Part shown: positions 29,956 through 45,062 of the stretch, one piece after another | Layout of the letters: each line of letters opens with the position of its first letter | Position numbering within the stretch: the first letter of the stretch is position 1 | Assembly (NCBI GenBank): GCA_964006375.1 | Contig: OZ023267.1 | Coordinates: forward strand, 35,103,766 to 35,167,765 | Length of the DNA stretch: 64,000 nt | Reading direction: 5' to 3' | DNA from: Tillus elongatus | Lineage: Eukaryota > Arthropoda > Insecta > Coleoptera > Cleridae | Notes under the pieces: generated by a model | What the model was told of the DNA's origin: nothing | Seen by the model: the letters and a program-made list of their open reading frames with translations, nothing else | Databases searched by the model: none | Program-made: the position numbers and the translations under genes

Positions 29956-30706
29956 AATAATGTAGTAAGCAGCATATATGAAAGTAAAAGAATTCGATGC
30001 CCATTTAACCTTGCAACACTTTTGCAATTTAGAGATATATAAATTTATGTATTATTAGACAAACATATAGAAAATCTCAAAATATAAATTTAAATTGGTC
30101 GGCAATATTTCTTTATGTAGTAATGATTAATATTTGATGTATGTTTTTTATAGTTATTATTTTAGGACATCATTTGTTTTCTGTCTAGTGTTTTTAAGCC
30201 CTTACTTTCCGTGGTCCTCCTGTAAAGTCTCGTTATAAAAGCTGCCCATATAGGCTCCGTTCTTCCCATATTAGTTTATTAAATTAAAAAAAAATATTAA
30301 AAAACTGTAAAATGATCGGATCCCAACATAATAATAAAAAATAGATTATAGTGGATACATTTTAAAATCGGGTTGTAATAGGCGAATGGCTTAAAGCCGC
30401 TGTCATAGATGTCGACAACAAACAACAACATCGATGGTGTAAGGCATTTTACATCTGACTATTTGAGATGAAACTTTGTAAGAGGCAAGTTAAGCTTTTT
30501 CATTCACAAAGTTTTTTTAAATTTTTTTTTAATTGATAATTTAAGTGTCTTAACAACTAAGGTCATTGACACTAACGACACTTTAAATAATTACACAACA
30601 AAATTATATATAAAAAGAGGAACAAATAAATATACTTAAATACTATTATATAAATTAGGCTGTCTTAAAAATCTAAGTAAACAGTTTACATTCGTAAAAT
30701 TTAGAA
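29956..30706. other. probable LINE 3' flank, no gene
   Basis: AT-rich sequence beyond the stop of the RNase H frame. The LINE 3' boundary was not located. Confidence 0.3.
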
Positions 30707-32848
30707 CTAAAATTTCAGATAAGTTTTTTCACCAAAATTTTCAAATCGTGGACAGGCATATAAGGGACATTCTAATACAATGTGAAAAATTGAAATTGAT
30801 CGGTCACAGAGCTCATAATACGGGCGTTGCTGTTGATTTAATAGATAACCATGTGTATGCAGAGAGTGGCCAATTCGGAGTCTTCTGATAATCACTTCTT
30901 TCCTGCGAGATAAATCAGGAAGTTTCTTGATTGCCAGAGTTGGTTTAATTGCTCGCCGTTTGTTGCTTAGCGAAGACCAATGGATTTGCCATTTCTGTTT
31001 ATAAAAATTTGTTATCTGTGCAGAAACGTCAAAGTAAAGTTGAAGAGGAATTACACTATCGATTAAGACAGCATTCCTGGCACATTCGGCTGTATTTTCA
31101 TTTCCAGTAATGCCACAGTGTGATGGGACAAATATAAGTCTGATAGGTCTGATAGATTTTCCAGATTGCAAGGCACAATGAATAGATTCTTGTACTTGGA
31201 TTACAAGATGGTCCTTTGGGTAAAGGCTTGTGAGTGATATAAGCGACGAAAGATAATCGGTGCATATTAAAGCGTTATTGAAATGAGAGTTGGCAAATGT
31301 GTTAGTTGCTCTCATAATGGCGTATAGTTCTGCTGTATAGTTACTACATATTGACGGTAAGTGATATGCTTCTTTCTTGAGTGCAGAAGTGATACTACAT
31401 CCGACACCAATTTCACTTTTTGATCCATCAGTGTAAAGAATTATATCATATAGATATCTAGAGATAATCTCTTGAAATATTCTATTGACACATTCAGCTG
31501 ATAATACATTCGATTTATGCGATAAAAAAGTCGTATCAGTAGGTGGAAAAACAATGGTCCATGGAGAAATAGCACCATTGCATATATCATTTGTCAGATC
31601 TGGATTGAAAATATGATTTAGCTTCTTTATATGTAAAGAAAACGGTAGCTGTGCCGCATATTTTAAGAGCAACTCTTCTCTTCTTAACTTAATTGGGGGC
31701 TCGTTACATTCTCGGTAAATACTTTACATTGGACTTGTTCGAAAAGCATCTGTGAATATTTTAAGTGCATGATTTACAATAAGTTCAAGTGGTTTTAAAG
31801 TTGATTTGCTTGCGGAAATATAAATAGCTGAGCAATAGTCAATTTTTGATCTTATCAGTGATCTAAAAATATTTAGCAAGACTGATTCATGAGCACTTCA
31901 GTTATAGTGTCCAAGAGCTTTTAAAATGTTTAGTCTAATAATACAATCAGCTTTAAGTACATTTATGTGAGTCTTCCAGTTAAGCTTTGAATCAAAGGTT
32001 ATTCCCAGAAATTTATGCTTTGTAACCTCTTGTAGAATCATTCCCCGTAGCCTGAGAGTGTAAGTAACTGAATGATTTTTCTTTTTTGAAAAAAAATATA
32101 AACTTTGATTTGGAACAGGAAAAGTTCAATCCATTGTTATCATACCATTTTTCCAATTTATCGATAGTCTTTTGAATTAGATTACATGTTAATAAGTTAT
32201 TTTTACCTCTGCAGTATATGACTAGATCGTCAGCATACAAAGCACTCTTTACAGGACTACTTATTGTTTGAGGAATATCACTTATTACAACGTTAAAGAG
32301 AGTTGGACTTAAGACGTATCCCTGGGGAACTCTATTTTTAGATCATATGAATCAGATAAAGTGTTGTTAGTTTTCACTTTAAAAGTTATTTTACTGAGAA
32401 AATGCTTTATAAACATTAATAAACCACCTTTAATTCCCCGTTTAGTTAATTTTTGTACAACTCCATATCTCCAGACTGAGTCGAATGCATGTTTAATATC
32501 AAATAAAATACCCACGAGTTGCTGATGATTTGAGAAGGTATCAAGAATTTCAGATTTAAGACACATAAGATTATCTAACGTGCTGCGATTGGGTAGGAAC
32601 GTAGATTGAAGTTGATCGAGATATTTGTTGTGTTCTATAAACCAAAGTAATCTTCGATTAACCATCTTTTCAAGAAGTTTACAAATTGTACAGGTTAGAG
32701 AAATGGGTCTATAACTGTTGGCATCCAGTTTAGATTTGCCTGGTTTGGTAACGTATTCACTATGAGGCGTTTCCAAATCTCGTTTAGACTTATTAGGTTT
32801 CATGCTGTCTGGTGGCAAAAATTTTAAATTAAATTTTAAATTACCCAC
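30707..32848 (-). pseudogene. LINE with RT and RNase H (I/R1-like group), 5'-truncated
   Basis: Read leftwards: RT fingers with SYRPISLTCTICKLLEKMVN (about 32,710), QSTFLPNRSTLDNLM, palm motif GILFDIKHAFDSVW (about 32,500), a frame break near 32,310, YADDLVIYC (32,240) with the catalytic pair intact, a gap of shifted frames to about 31,680, then an RNase H domain at 31,672-30,707: YTDGSKSEIGVG, YTAELYAIM, CTDYLSSL and VPSHCGITGNENTAE, so the DEDH residues are present. ORF1 and the apurinic endonuclease are missing. RNase H next to a non-LTR RT points to the I/R1/LOA group. The intact RNase H frame of 321 codons suggests moderate age. Confidence 0.8.
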
Positions 32849-33128
32849 AGAAGCCTTTCTTCTTCACTTACCTCAGTACTGGTTAATCCAAACTTTAGGT
32901 ATTCCGGAGAATATTTTCTTGATTTTTGTTTCAGAAACACTCGTACTCGTACAGTACACTTGCTGATGGTTCACTATCGTCAAACATTGGTTTATGTCCA
33001 CTTAAAAATTTATGCATAATTTTGTTTGCACTGTATAGATCTACTGTTACTTGAATATCGTGAATTGCAGTTAACACGCAAATTACAACATGCACATTCA
33101 CGGTAGAAGGATCGACTCGACTGAGACT

Positions 33129-33195
33129 GGCTGGAACTGAACGAGATGAAGCATTTATACACGCCGCGCAGACGTTCTAAAATATTCGAATCAAA
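33129..33195 (-). promoter_or_regulatory. second heat-shock-like core promoter (weaker)
   Basis: On the minus strand TATAAA (33,153-33,158) lies about 20-25 bases before a TTCAGTT initiator (about 33,133-33,140), with an imperfect heat-shock element just upstream (gTTCt-aAAAt-aTTCg on the plus strand, 33,174-33,190). It points towards the truncated LINE. Whether it belongs to an LTR or a host gene is unknown. Confidence 0.35.
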
Positions 33196-35113
33196 TCGGA
33201 TCTTCCCGACGACCTCGAGAATGTCTGCTATGCTGGACTTATAAGACAAGGGGTAGAATTGTGATTGAAAATTGGGTCGCAAATACTAAAAAATTGAGAA
33301 GCTCTAGACTCACCACCCTATTGTATCAAAATAGCCGGTATTTTTCAGTGAATAAAGTTATGGTGTTATTTACGTGTGGTAGCAGTTCAACCAGCTTAAA
33401 AAATGCTCCAAAATGCATTCTAGCCCAAAATAACCAAACATAAAAACCCCGTAAAAGTACACATTAGTGGTACATACATTAATGGATAACTGGGAGCTTA
33501 CCTGTGCTAAGAAAAAGGTTAAGGAAAGTGTCTTCAAGGAAATTACCAAGTGGTCGTGGAAATAACAAATTAGCCATAGAAATATCCAAATATCGTAACT
33601 TCCCCACTAATTCCCCAATGAAGTTTTAGACAGACGTCTTTAAGACTTCAAAATTATGGCTTGATGGATATAGATTTCAATTAAACTTCAAACTATTCAA
33701 CCCACCATATTATTCTTGCAAGGGGCTAGTAGAAAGTCTTCGAAAAATTGTTGTCACTTCTCAGATTATGCAGATATTTTAGATTTTTGAAGAATTTTAG
33801 CAAATATGACTGATAACAAATACCAAACGGCAGTTACTGCTGTGGAGGGAAAATGTTCCAAAATTTTAAATAAAAAGATATAACCTGGTATACTAGAAAG
33901 TTGTGCCCCCTTATTTATCATTTTTAGTAATTTGAAAAATAGATTATTCAGTTTCTCTGAGATGTTTCAAAAGGTGGCTAATGTGATTCAGTTTTAGAAG
34001 TGTTCTATATCTAATTAGTGGTTTCGTGTCACTGCTCCAGTGCCTCGTTTATGCCTGCTTGCACCTTAGTATCTGTGCATTGAGCATGTGTAGCACTTCA
34101 AATGCTACAATATACAAATGATCAGCCCACTGAATCACCAAAACTACCTCTGCCCGGTACAGCTGTTCTTTATAATCAATGTATGTACATACCTACATAC
34201 GTATTTAATGGAGACCTCTGTCTTTATAGGTCAGTTGAAAATACTAACCGTCCATCCCGATATCGCTTGTACAGTTAATGAAACAGCTATAAACAGAAAA
34301 GAGATGCGGCAAGGACAATTCCGCCGGTCCCATAGGTAAGACGGGGACAGGTTATCAGAGGTGAGGGTCGTTTCGGCAAAGCGGAACTTTAGAAGATTCG
34401 GAATCCGTAATCCCATGTGAAAATACGTCAGGCGAACTCGGCAATGACACACTGCCTCTAGGGAAATCAGAAATATCCTAGACTATCCGCTTTTAAGAGG
34501 AATTTAATTCATTTTAGTTCGTATGTATCTGCGCTTAATTGACGTATTCGCATAGCTAATGAGGCATTATTTCCAGCTTTTGATAGAAACGATCGATGAA
34601 AATTTACAATCAGCCTCGCTTGTCGAGAGAGGCGATTAAAAATTGAATAACTCTAGGTACAAATGGCAAGCATCTACAAATGAATTATTAAATAAATGTT
34701 GGGGAAATTGTTAAAGGTGGATCTGGGATAATGAGTTATTTATACATTTTCCGTAATAAATCTTACGTAAGTATTTGACTTCCTATACACGTTTATATTG
34801 CTTATAATAAATATAGGGAACGAGACTCGACTGTGAAAAGTTTGGATGCTCAAATGGGCGAGTAACTTTTTTAACCCTTGATTCGCCACAGAAATTGTTA
34901 TCTGCGTAAAATGAAGAAATCAAGCCGTTTTCTTTCTGGCCATTCTTGTGACAGTAAAGATAAATGAGACATAGCTCTTCCACTGTTATTATATAATTAG
35001 GCGATTAAATGCGTATTATATTTTCATAGTCACCTATCAAAAGAGGAGCACACTTGTGGATTGAACCAAAAATATACAAATATTTTGAGAATCCGCAGGT
35101 TAGACACAAGCTT
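33196..35113. other. unannotated sequence, no gene seen
   Basis: Short open frames only (33,261-33,443; 34,118-34,452; 34,783-34,983), none with a recognised motif. Confidence 0.4.
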
Positions 35114-36622
35114 GTATAAAACAAAAAAAGTTTGTCTTACTTATGTACAAAGCTTCAAATAGTAACAAATAAAACCGAATTTGTCATTAAGGGTATAGGT
35201 GAAAAATTATCAAACTTTAATGAACAAACGAATGTACATATTGAATCTAGATTAAATAATTATTCATCAGAGGTAAATTGTTTAGTTTTGTCAACAATTA
35301 CAAGCAAACTGCCAATTAGTTCCTTTAACATTAATTCATTACATATTCCTTCCAACATCTTAAATAACATGGCTGATCCTACATTCAACAGATCAGGAAA
35401 TATTGATATGCTTTTAGACGCAGATACGTTTTGGTCTATAATATGTCAAGATCAATATAAATTAGGTCCTTCTTTACCAGTTCTACAATCTACGTTATTT
35501 GGATGGATTATTGCAGGCAAATTGCCAATGACAATCTGTAATAATTCAGTAACATGTTTAAGTACAAATACAGAAGAAATAATGGACTTACCCGATGTAA
35601 AGGTTCAAAATAATTCTTATGCTTTGCAAAAAATCCCTCTACAAGACTTTCCAATAAAAAAATATTCATATTTTTCCAAATTGGTGCGCATTGCAGCATT
35701 CTGCTTAAGATTTATAAATAACTTAAAAATTGAAAGGGATCAAAGAAACATTGGTTTACTTTCATATCATGAACTTAACGTAGCGTTAAATAGCTTAGTA
35801 AAAATATTACGAGAACAAACATTTTTAGCGCAAATTAAACAATTAAAAAATAATTCTGACGTAACAGGCAACTTACAATCGTTATCACCATTTTTAGATA
35901 GTGAGAGCAATAATCATTTAGTTAATTACCGTAATAAGGAAAATATCATCTGGCATTTTATACCGGCTAGATCATCTACATTTGGTGACCTTTGGGAATC
36001 AGATATTAAATCGATTAAACACCATTTAGTCAGGGTTCTTGAGAACATCAATTTAACGTTTGAACAATCTTATATTGTACTGGCCCAAATCGAGGCTATA
36101 TTAAATTCCCGACCACTTTCTCCCATGTCTTCCGATCCCAACAACGACAGTGCACTCACTCTTGGCCACTTTCTGATTGGAAGATCATTGACGGCCATAC
36201 CCGAGGAAGACGTATCCTCACTGCCCACGAATCGTTTATCTAAATACCAGCATTTACAAGCCATTTGCCAGCAGTTTTGGAAACGCTGGCAAAGAGAATA
36301 TATAACCTAATTATAGAAAAGAACAAAATTGAAGAAACATTGTTAAGAACAACAGAAGATTGGTACTTTTATCCTTTTAAAGGAAGACGACGTTCAACCA
36401 CTGTCCTGTCCGACCGGCAGAATCACACGGTTACATCCAGGTCAGGACGATGCCATTAGGGTGGTCAGCATTAGAGTCCGATACCCCGAGGTTAAACGAT
36501 CCACTGCACGTATATGTGCCCTTCACATCCACTCAGTGGAACCAGAAGAACACTTTGAAAGCACCATCTTTCAAGGCCGGCGAGATGTTAGCGCCAGTCG
36601 ACGGCAGATCTAACCACGTGAA
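35114..36622 (+). pseudogene. BEL/Pao retrotransposon, internal deletion derivative
   Basis: One open frame (35,132-36,310, 392 codons) joins parts that are far apart in a normal BEL/Pao Pol. First is the DUF1758-type protease end (IKGIGEKLSNFNEQTNVHIES, LLDADTFWSIICQDQ, STLFGWIIAG). Then comes the linker before the integrase (FSKLVRIAAFCLRFINNL, LQSLSPFLD), and finally the integrase end (FIPARSSTFGDLWESDIKSI, QIEAILNSRPLSPMSSDPN, LGHFLIGRSLTA, QQFWKRWQREYI). RT and most of RNase H are missing. After a frame change the terminal Pol segment (RITRLHPGQDDAIRVVSIRV) runs to about 36,616. The frame survived the deletion, which is unusual. Confidence 0.75.
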
Positions 36623-36840
36623 GAAGGGGTACCTCAGGTAAAAGGGACCTCTAGTATGAGAGTCGGCAGAGGATTCTTTTTCTGGTACGCATTCATCGAT
36701 CAGAATCCAAGAGAACAACACGCCAAGGTGTAGAACAGTATTATCATAGTAATAAGTGTATCATTTGTAAATTATTAGAACAACAAGAAATACAGTCCAC
36801 TAATTTCAAACGAACCAGCAAGATATTCAAGCGGACACCA
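36586..36840 (+). mobile_element. candidate BEL/Pao 3' LTR
   Basis: TGTTAGCGCCAGTCGACG begins right where the BEL reading frame ends, and BEL LTRs often start this way. The far end is uncertain (a CA near 36,840) and no matching 5' LTR was found in the window. Confidence 0.3.
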
Positions 36841-36849
36841 TTGGTCTGC

Positions 36850-38519
36850 AACATGTATGTAGAATGTGTCTTAACAGTTAGTATATTTCACCTGTTAGAA
36901 ATTTGGATTTGTAAGTTTGTTATGAATATTTTCTGCATATCATATTTTGACGTGAAATATATATCTAAGCCCGCACATAATGGCAGTTTCGGGATTTCCA
37001 CATCATAAGTGCTAGATATTTACATATATTTATATATCTCGAAGCAAAACGACAATTACGGTTTTAGGATAGAGCAGAATAGACGCAAATACATAAGATT
37101 CTTCAATATTGCTGAACGCCGGAAGCGCTAGGAAGCAATTGAAAAGCGAGTCTCGGTAACAAGCATTGATGTATCGAAGTATCGAGATCAGACTCTGTTG
37201 AAATTTATAATCTAACATTTGCGAATATATCGCCAAACATTTGACATGTGACTGAAAACTAATATTTACCTTCTCTGAAATATCAGAAACATTTTTATGT
37301 GGAAATTTCTATAGTGTATGGGAATAAATATACGCTTCTCCATCTGTTCAATATAGTCTTTTTATTACAATAAAAAAAAGCGCATTGCAGCAAATGGACC
37401 AGGAAAGCAAATTTGTTATATACGTTTGACCAGATTTAAACAAAATTGTGTTATTAAGATGTAAAAAAATGAATAGGAATAACATTTAAATTAAATTGAA
37501 TGCAACTGAAGTTGTCGATGTGAAAATAATAAGATTCACCACCTATCAATGTTAAACATGCATTTCTATACCGCTCATCATTAGGCATCTACATATTACA
37601 TCTGCCACTATTGAAAGTTGTCGATCAAAATCATGCTAAAAAAACCACTAACATTGACTGTGTTACGATTGGATATAAATATCTAAAACTAAGCATAAAA
37701 AAGATATTTAATATAGATTCATCAAGCTCCACCTGAAGCAGTGGACATATAAACAACAACACCTAACACAAAAGTAGTAGTACTAGTAGTAGTAATATTG
37801 TCGATTGTTGAAAATCCATTGTTCATTTAATGTTTTATGGTTTGCTAACACACTAATGCCACTGTACAGTGTGTCCCAAACTGGATGGGAATGTATTGCT
37901 ATCTCAGTTATTATTAGAGATAGGGAGACGATTAAATTAGCAGTCTTTTGTATAATTTCATTATCGTTCCAAATATGACTTGTATTCTGCCCTAACTCTT
38001 TTCGTTTTCGAGTTATTTTGAAAAAAACAAAATTTGGCGATTTCTTTTTTCTTCAATATCTAAGAAGACGTTGATCTGACATGTCTAAGATTTGCACATT
38101 ATCAGGACACTTTTTACAAAGTGATCTTTTTCTGATATTCTCAACTTTGGATTGTCATTTGTTTTTGAGCTACAGGTATCAACGCTTGTTTTTATTATGG
38201 CAGCCATATTGGATTTTTTTGCTCATGTGATTGCCTGTGAAAAGGGCTTTCCGATGATGACAACATGCTTGAGAAATCTTGTAATTGCTCTGACAACTTT
38301 GAGAAAAACCGTTTTGAGGATAGTAGGCTATGAAATTCAATACCAGAAAACAAATGACAAAAAAAGTGTTCACAAAGCAGTAGGCCATGGTGTAACATAG
38401 GACTTCTCCCTTAAACATAATTTTTCGTAATGATTCACGATAAAAAATATTGTGAGTTAATTTACAATACTTAATTAAGTAATAATGCTAGGTAATATGT
38501 GAAAATTGGAACCTGTGAT
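36850..38519. other. unannotated sequence, no gene seen
   Basis: Contains an (AGT)n-like clump near 37,770-37,792. Open frames at 37,030-37,236 and 38,152-38,418 show no family resemblance. Confidence 0.4.
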
Positions 38520-38576
38520 GACCACTAATAAGTACACTTGGAGAACACCCAAATCACCACAACACATATTTCAGAG

Positions 38577-38620
38577 ACCTTACGATCGTCTCGTTGACAA
38601 TGTCAACATCTTTAGATGAA
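38577..38620 (-). ncRNA. degenerate hammerhead-ribozyme motif
   Basis: On the minus strand CTAAAGA (CTGATGA expected), TGTTGACATTGTCAACG with a perfect 6-bp stem II, GAGA (GAAA expected), CGATC, GTA and AGGT. Flanks match the copy at 39,755-39,797 and, more distantly, those at 8.8 and 14.5 kb. Confidence 0.45.
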
Positions 38621-38664
38621 GAAATTTCTTCCAATTTTCTATTTAGTGTATTTTTAAGTTTATA

Positions 38665-39603
<939 letters not shown>

Positions 39604-39754
39604 TTTTATTATTATTTGTTGAGTTCCGTTTCTAATTGTGTTGTTTTGTGGAGTTTAGGTTTCTATTTGTTATTGCCGGGTTCCGTTATTAAACTGTTTC
39701 ACATAATAAGTACACTTGGAGAACACCCAAATCACCACAATACATATTTCAGAG

Positions 39755-39797
39755 ACCTTAAGATCGTTCCGTTGACAATGTCAACATCTTCAGAGGA
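39755..39797 (-). ncRNA. degenerate hammerhead-ribozyme motif
   Basis: On the minus strand CTGAAGA, perfect stem II (GTTGAC/GTCAAC), GGAA, CGATC, TTA and AGG. The stem-I arms CCT/AGG pair. Direct-oriented second copy of the 38,577 motif with about 100 bp of shared flank. Confidence 0.5.
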
Positions 39798-40102
39798 AGA
39801 AATTTCTTGCCGCAGGAACTCGGAAGAATGAGACTTTATCTCGTCCAGCACGCATTGAACATTTAACAACACTACAAAAATGAGGAATTTCCAATAGATT
39901 AGATGAAGATTTGATAATAAGTAATCTTGTTATAATATTTTGATATGCATATATGTAGCCAAATAGAATTATATGCCACCCAGCAAGTATCTCCGACTTA
40001 TCAATGACGTCACTCTAGATTGATCAATAAGTGAAGTGGAATAGAGCATGTTTGATAGAGTATTTCCTAACTCAGAAATAGGAAATCATAAAATAAAAAT
40101 TT

Positions 40103-41170
40103 TGGGACGCAGCAAGTGCGTTATAGTAGCGAATTTTGATAAGAATTGTACACAATTATTATACGGCATATTAGTAAAGTTAATACTTTAAACTTGCACA
40201 GACCTTGAAGATCGATTTTATAGGTCTTAGTGCGCGCACATTTGAAGAATTCTTTCGAAAATGTTACCATCGATATCTCTCTATCATCAAAAAAAGCTTG
40301 CGTTCTAACTTCTTTTGAAAAAATGCGCAAACCTCAATTTTCTATGAAGCTAAAGAACTAAATTTTGCTATATCTGTAGATAGTGTAAGTCTCTTTAAAA
40401 TAAACTTGTATTAGAAATTTCATTAAAGTTATACAGAAGATTTCCAGAAGGAAAATTAATTCATATTTAGAAAAGTAAAGTATCTGCCAAATTATAAACG
40501 TAGCAGTTTTTCTTCCGTAATAATCGCCAGTATGATTTTGTTTTAATTAACCTAATGAAACCAGTTTTTTCAATGTCAACAATAACAAAATTATAATTTC
40601 AGACTCAAAGACTTCAAACTTATTTAGGCGTTTTAAACAAAAATGAGATCTTGTTCAAAACGTATGAAATTTTTGCACTATGGTTTCTCCAAATATCAAA
40701 ATAAAACATAAAAAACGAACATTCGTTGATCTGGATTCGATTGCGTAACCTTCGGCTTATGAGGCAAGCGCGACGCATCTCAGCCATCTAGGCATGCGTC
40801 AAATAACGTTTTGTTTACATGATACATTAGATCAGCTTCATACCCGGGATATTAACTTTAAAGTATGCGTAGCAAGTAATTACAGAATTAGTAAACACAT
40901 CCCACGACTGTTTCGGTCTTATATGGCGTCTTATGTTTAAGTTTAAAGATAAAATAAACAATTTTAGAATCATTTTATAGAGACTTGGCATGATTTTGTT
41001 TACATTTCTACTATACTATACGACAGCATAATATATCTATGCTGCGCTATAACTGTATTTGAGGCCCTTCATAAAGCTACAAATATAGTGTCTTTTAATA
41101 ATTAATTGAATCCCCTAGTTAAATAACAATCACTTGGCATTTCGTCTGTGATTTTCCATAACCGCGGCCG
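40103..41170 (+). repeat. ~1-kb dispersed repeat (forward copy)
   Basis: Starts GGACGCAGCAAGTGCGTTAT and is collinear with 28,608-29,640. Its tRNA-like segment, read on the minus strand (about 40,720-40,800), is the best preserved: GCCTAGATGGCTGAGATGCG ... GCCTCATAAGCC ... CGAATCC. Confidence 0.65.
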
Positions 41171-41343
41171 AGATTTCACGATTGTTGGTTCGGGTAGTAT
41201 GTTTTATGCCTGGTATATATTTAGTTTTGTTACCGTTGATGTATGGTTTATACCTGTTGTATAAATCAATATAGCGGTGACAGTTAACTGCTATGCCTGT
41301 CAGGCATTGGACTTTAACCACTAAGTCGTCTCAACGCATGCCT
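41150..41343 (-). mobile_element. SINE-B, reverse copy
   Basis: On the minus strand the head GACGACTTAGTGGTTAAAGT (41,310-41,335) resembles the A-box half of tRNA-Ser/Leu. The body and tail match 22,379-22,575. Confidence 0.5.
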
Positions 41344-41499
41344 TTGGGATTTTATATTTAATTTGGAAAAAACTCTAAATATTGTATACCATATTACTTA
41401 AAATTCACAACATAGGTTTATTTACACTATTTCTAGCCACATGTAAAGTCTCATTACAGTTAGTCTGATACTTACAAAAATATAGCGTTTTAAAAGTTT

Positions 41500-41629
41500 T
41501 CCCCGATTTTCCACCGGAAAAACTTGATCATAGAGGCTAATTAACGAACTCTACCTCGGTTTTCGCCCAAACAAGATTTTTGCCGAATTTGGTTGAAATC
41601 AGGTTAGTATTTTTTGAGTTATCGCTCGG

Positions 41630-41710
<81 letters not shown>

Positions 41711-41860
41711 TATATATACAAACATATACAAATTTTAACGGACGTTGGTTTTGGGTTCTAGGGACCCAAATTCGCGCTCATCGGAAGAAATTTTTTCAAA
41801 AACTTTTCATTTTAACCTCTCTATTAGCGAATTTTTCTTAATGAAAATTCGCAAATAAAT
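41500..41860 (-). repeat. family-A copy (reverse) with TA core 41,634-41,707
   Basis: 'tttttgagttatcgctcgg' precedes the TA array; 'gggttctagggacccaaatt' and 'cgcgctcatcggaagaaat' follow it; ends in a GCGAATTTT...AAAATTCGC hairpin (about 41,826-41,852). Confidence 0.7.
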
Positions 41861-42037
41861 TTATTATCAGCAGTAGTTAATTAACAGAAGACATATTTTT
41901 TATTTAATAACTTGGAATATAATTTAATAACACCCCTCCTATTAAATTGCATACACACCCCAAAAGAACTTGCACCTTTAACGTAACTAAATTATGGAAA
42001 TTCTGCCAGAATTCTATAATTACGTCAAAACTGTTCA

Positions 42038-42640
<603 letters not shown>

Positions 42641-42884
42641 CCTTAAAAGCTTTAGCTATGGCTAAAATCATTTACATGTACTATTTTAAGATTTCTCGCA
42701 TTGTAAACTAATGTCCAAACTGCGACACATTACATAGAGCAACACTTATAAGAATAACACAATGGTTTTATATGTTGTGTTTTGTGTGTTGCCTAAGATA
42801 TCATACTTAGTTCAGCAGGTTCCGTTCGAACACTATAGGATTAAAAATGCATTGCCAAAAAAAACTGCTTATCCTTTAACCAAA

Positions 42885-43407
<523 letters not shown>

Positions 43408-43999
43408 AACATATCATAGATTTGTTTTGCATGCACATCAACCAAAACGCAAGCAACGTGGAAAAGTTTCTTTTCTGTTGCAGCTGTGCTAGTTGTATAT
43501 TAAGAATCATTCTGGCGGTTCTACTTTAACGCGAATGGTCAGTGAATCCACACAGATGTAAATGAAGGGCTCATGTATCGCTGAAGATAACCAACTGAAA
43601 GTCATAGCTTGAATTATTCAACATTTGACCAGTAAATGCCAGAAACAGTTCGGTCGGACAATTTATGTTTTGATTCAAGAGAACAAAGCATATTAAATCA
43701 AAGTGGGAATTTAATAATGAAATATGTCGAAATTCCAGTAGTTTGCAAATTTAACATGTGACCTGATGCTAATTGTGCTGTGCAAACGTTGGGGTTGTAA
43801 CGGATCTGATGTTTTGTATAATATTCGGTATGATTCGGTCTCACCACAGGAATACATGAGATTATTATTATTATTATTCTTTATTGGCAAAAATTATACA
43901 TTATGTTAGTACAATAAGTCTTAAAGAACACAAAATAGCAATAATTACAAAAGTACGGCTTTAAATTTTAATCTGTAGATAAGGTCAAGTCTCCTGTAT
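43408..43999. other. unannotated sequence, no gene seen
   Basis: Holds a short (ATT)n at about 43,862-43,880. Nothing else is recognised. Confidence 0.4.
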
Positions 44000-44093
44000 T
44001 TTAGACTCACTAAAGAAGATCGGGACTTATGAATTTTGAAAAACATTCTTCAAATGAGAGCAAACTAAAACCCATATTCGGAGTCAGTTTCCA

Positions 44094-44175
<82 letters not shown>
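44000..44175 (+). repeat. family-A copy, left part with TA core 44,096-44,171
   Basis: 'gactcactaaagaagatcgg' and 'cccatattcggagtcagttt' lead into the TA core. The right half is missing. Confidence 0.6.
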
Positions 44176-44176
<1 letters not shown>

Positions 44177-44383
44177 TAGAAATAAAGTAACGCCTAAACT
44201 CCATAACTTATTTAAAAATAAAAAAATTCCGAGGGGTATAAGGATTTTACCAATTTGGCATTATACTACAACATTTTCATCTTGTTATATTTTTACGTCA
44301 TTTTCTTTTTAAGTCATTACGTCATTGATATTTCTTTTATATGACAACCTATTTTGTATTCTAGATGGTGATTGTTAATTTTT

Positions 44384-44511
44384 TTTAATTTTTATAAAAA
44401 AATTCCGATAATAGAGAAGTGTCCATGGTAAGACTTTGCGAAATTTTCTTCAAAACACCGCAAATTCGGGCCCTAGAACCTAGAAAACCAAGGTACGTTT
44501 AAATTTTTATA

Positions 44512-44587
<76 letters not shown>

Positions 44588-44918
44588 TGTGTGTATATGT
44601 TTGAGCGATAACTCAAAAAATACTCAACTCATTTAAATGCAACTGGGCACATATCTTCATTTTGCTAAGGTAGCAGACAAGTTCGTTAGCTAGCCCGATC
44701 GAGCAGTTTTTCTAAAAAAAATTGATTTCTCTGGAAGGAAGATTTGTATCTCAAAAAATAACAAGGCTATTATGATGTCATATGACAAGTATGTTGCCCT
44801 GGTGAATACCTTACTATATACCAAAATGTAACTTTCTAGGTCTAAAAAATTGAGTTATTCAAATTTGAAACATTTAATGAAAATTCTCTACCATAGCGCA
44901 CTTGCTACGTAGAGAATT
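44384..44918 (+). repeat. family-A copy with TA core 44,514-44,584
   Basis: The left module has 'aaaccaaggtacgtttaaat', a TA core with a TG extension, 'gcgataactcaaaaaatact' and a diverged terminal end (CCATAGCGCACTTGCTACGT). Confidence 0.65.
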
Positions 44919-44924
44919 GTTAAT

Positions 44925-45062
44925 GAAATTTGTTTTAAAAAAATTCACTAATGAGGAGATTACGTCTTTTATATTTTGAAAAAATATAGTCAAATGAGCG
45001 CAAACTAGGACCCCTAGAACCCATATCCGGGGTCAGTTTCAATTTTTATATGTTTATATATA
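44925..45062 (+). repeat. family-A copy, left part, cut by SINE-A
   Basis: The left module runs to 'tttttatatgtttatatata', where the TA core would start; a SINE-A head begins at 45,063 instead, so the SINE inserted in or at the TA core. Confidence 0.65.
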
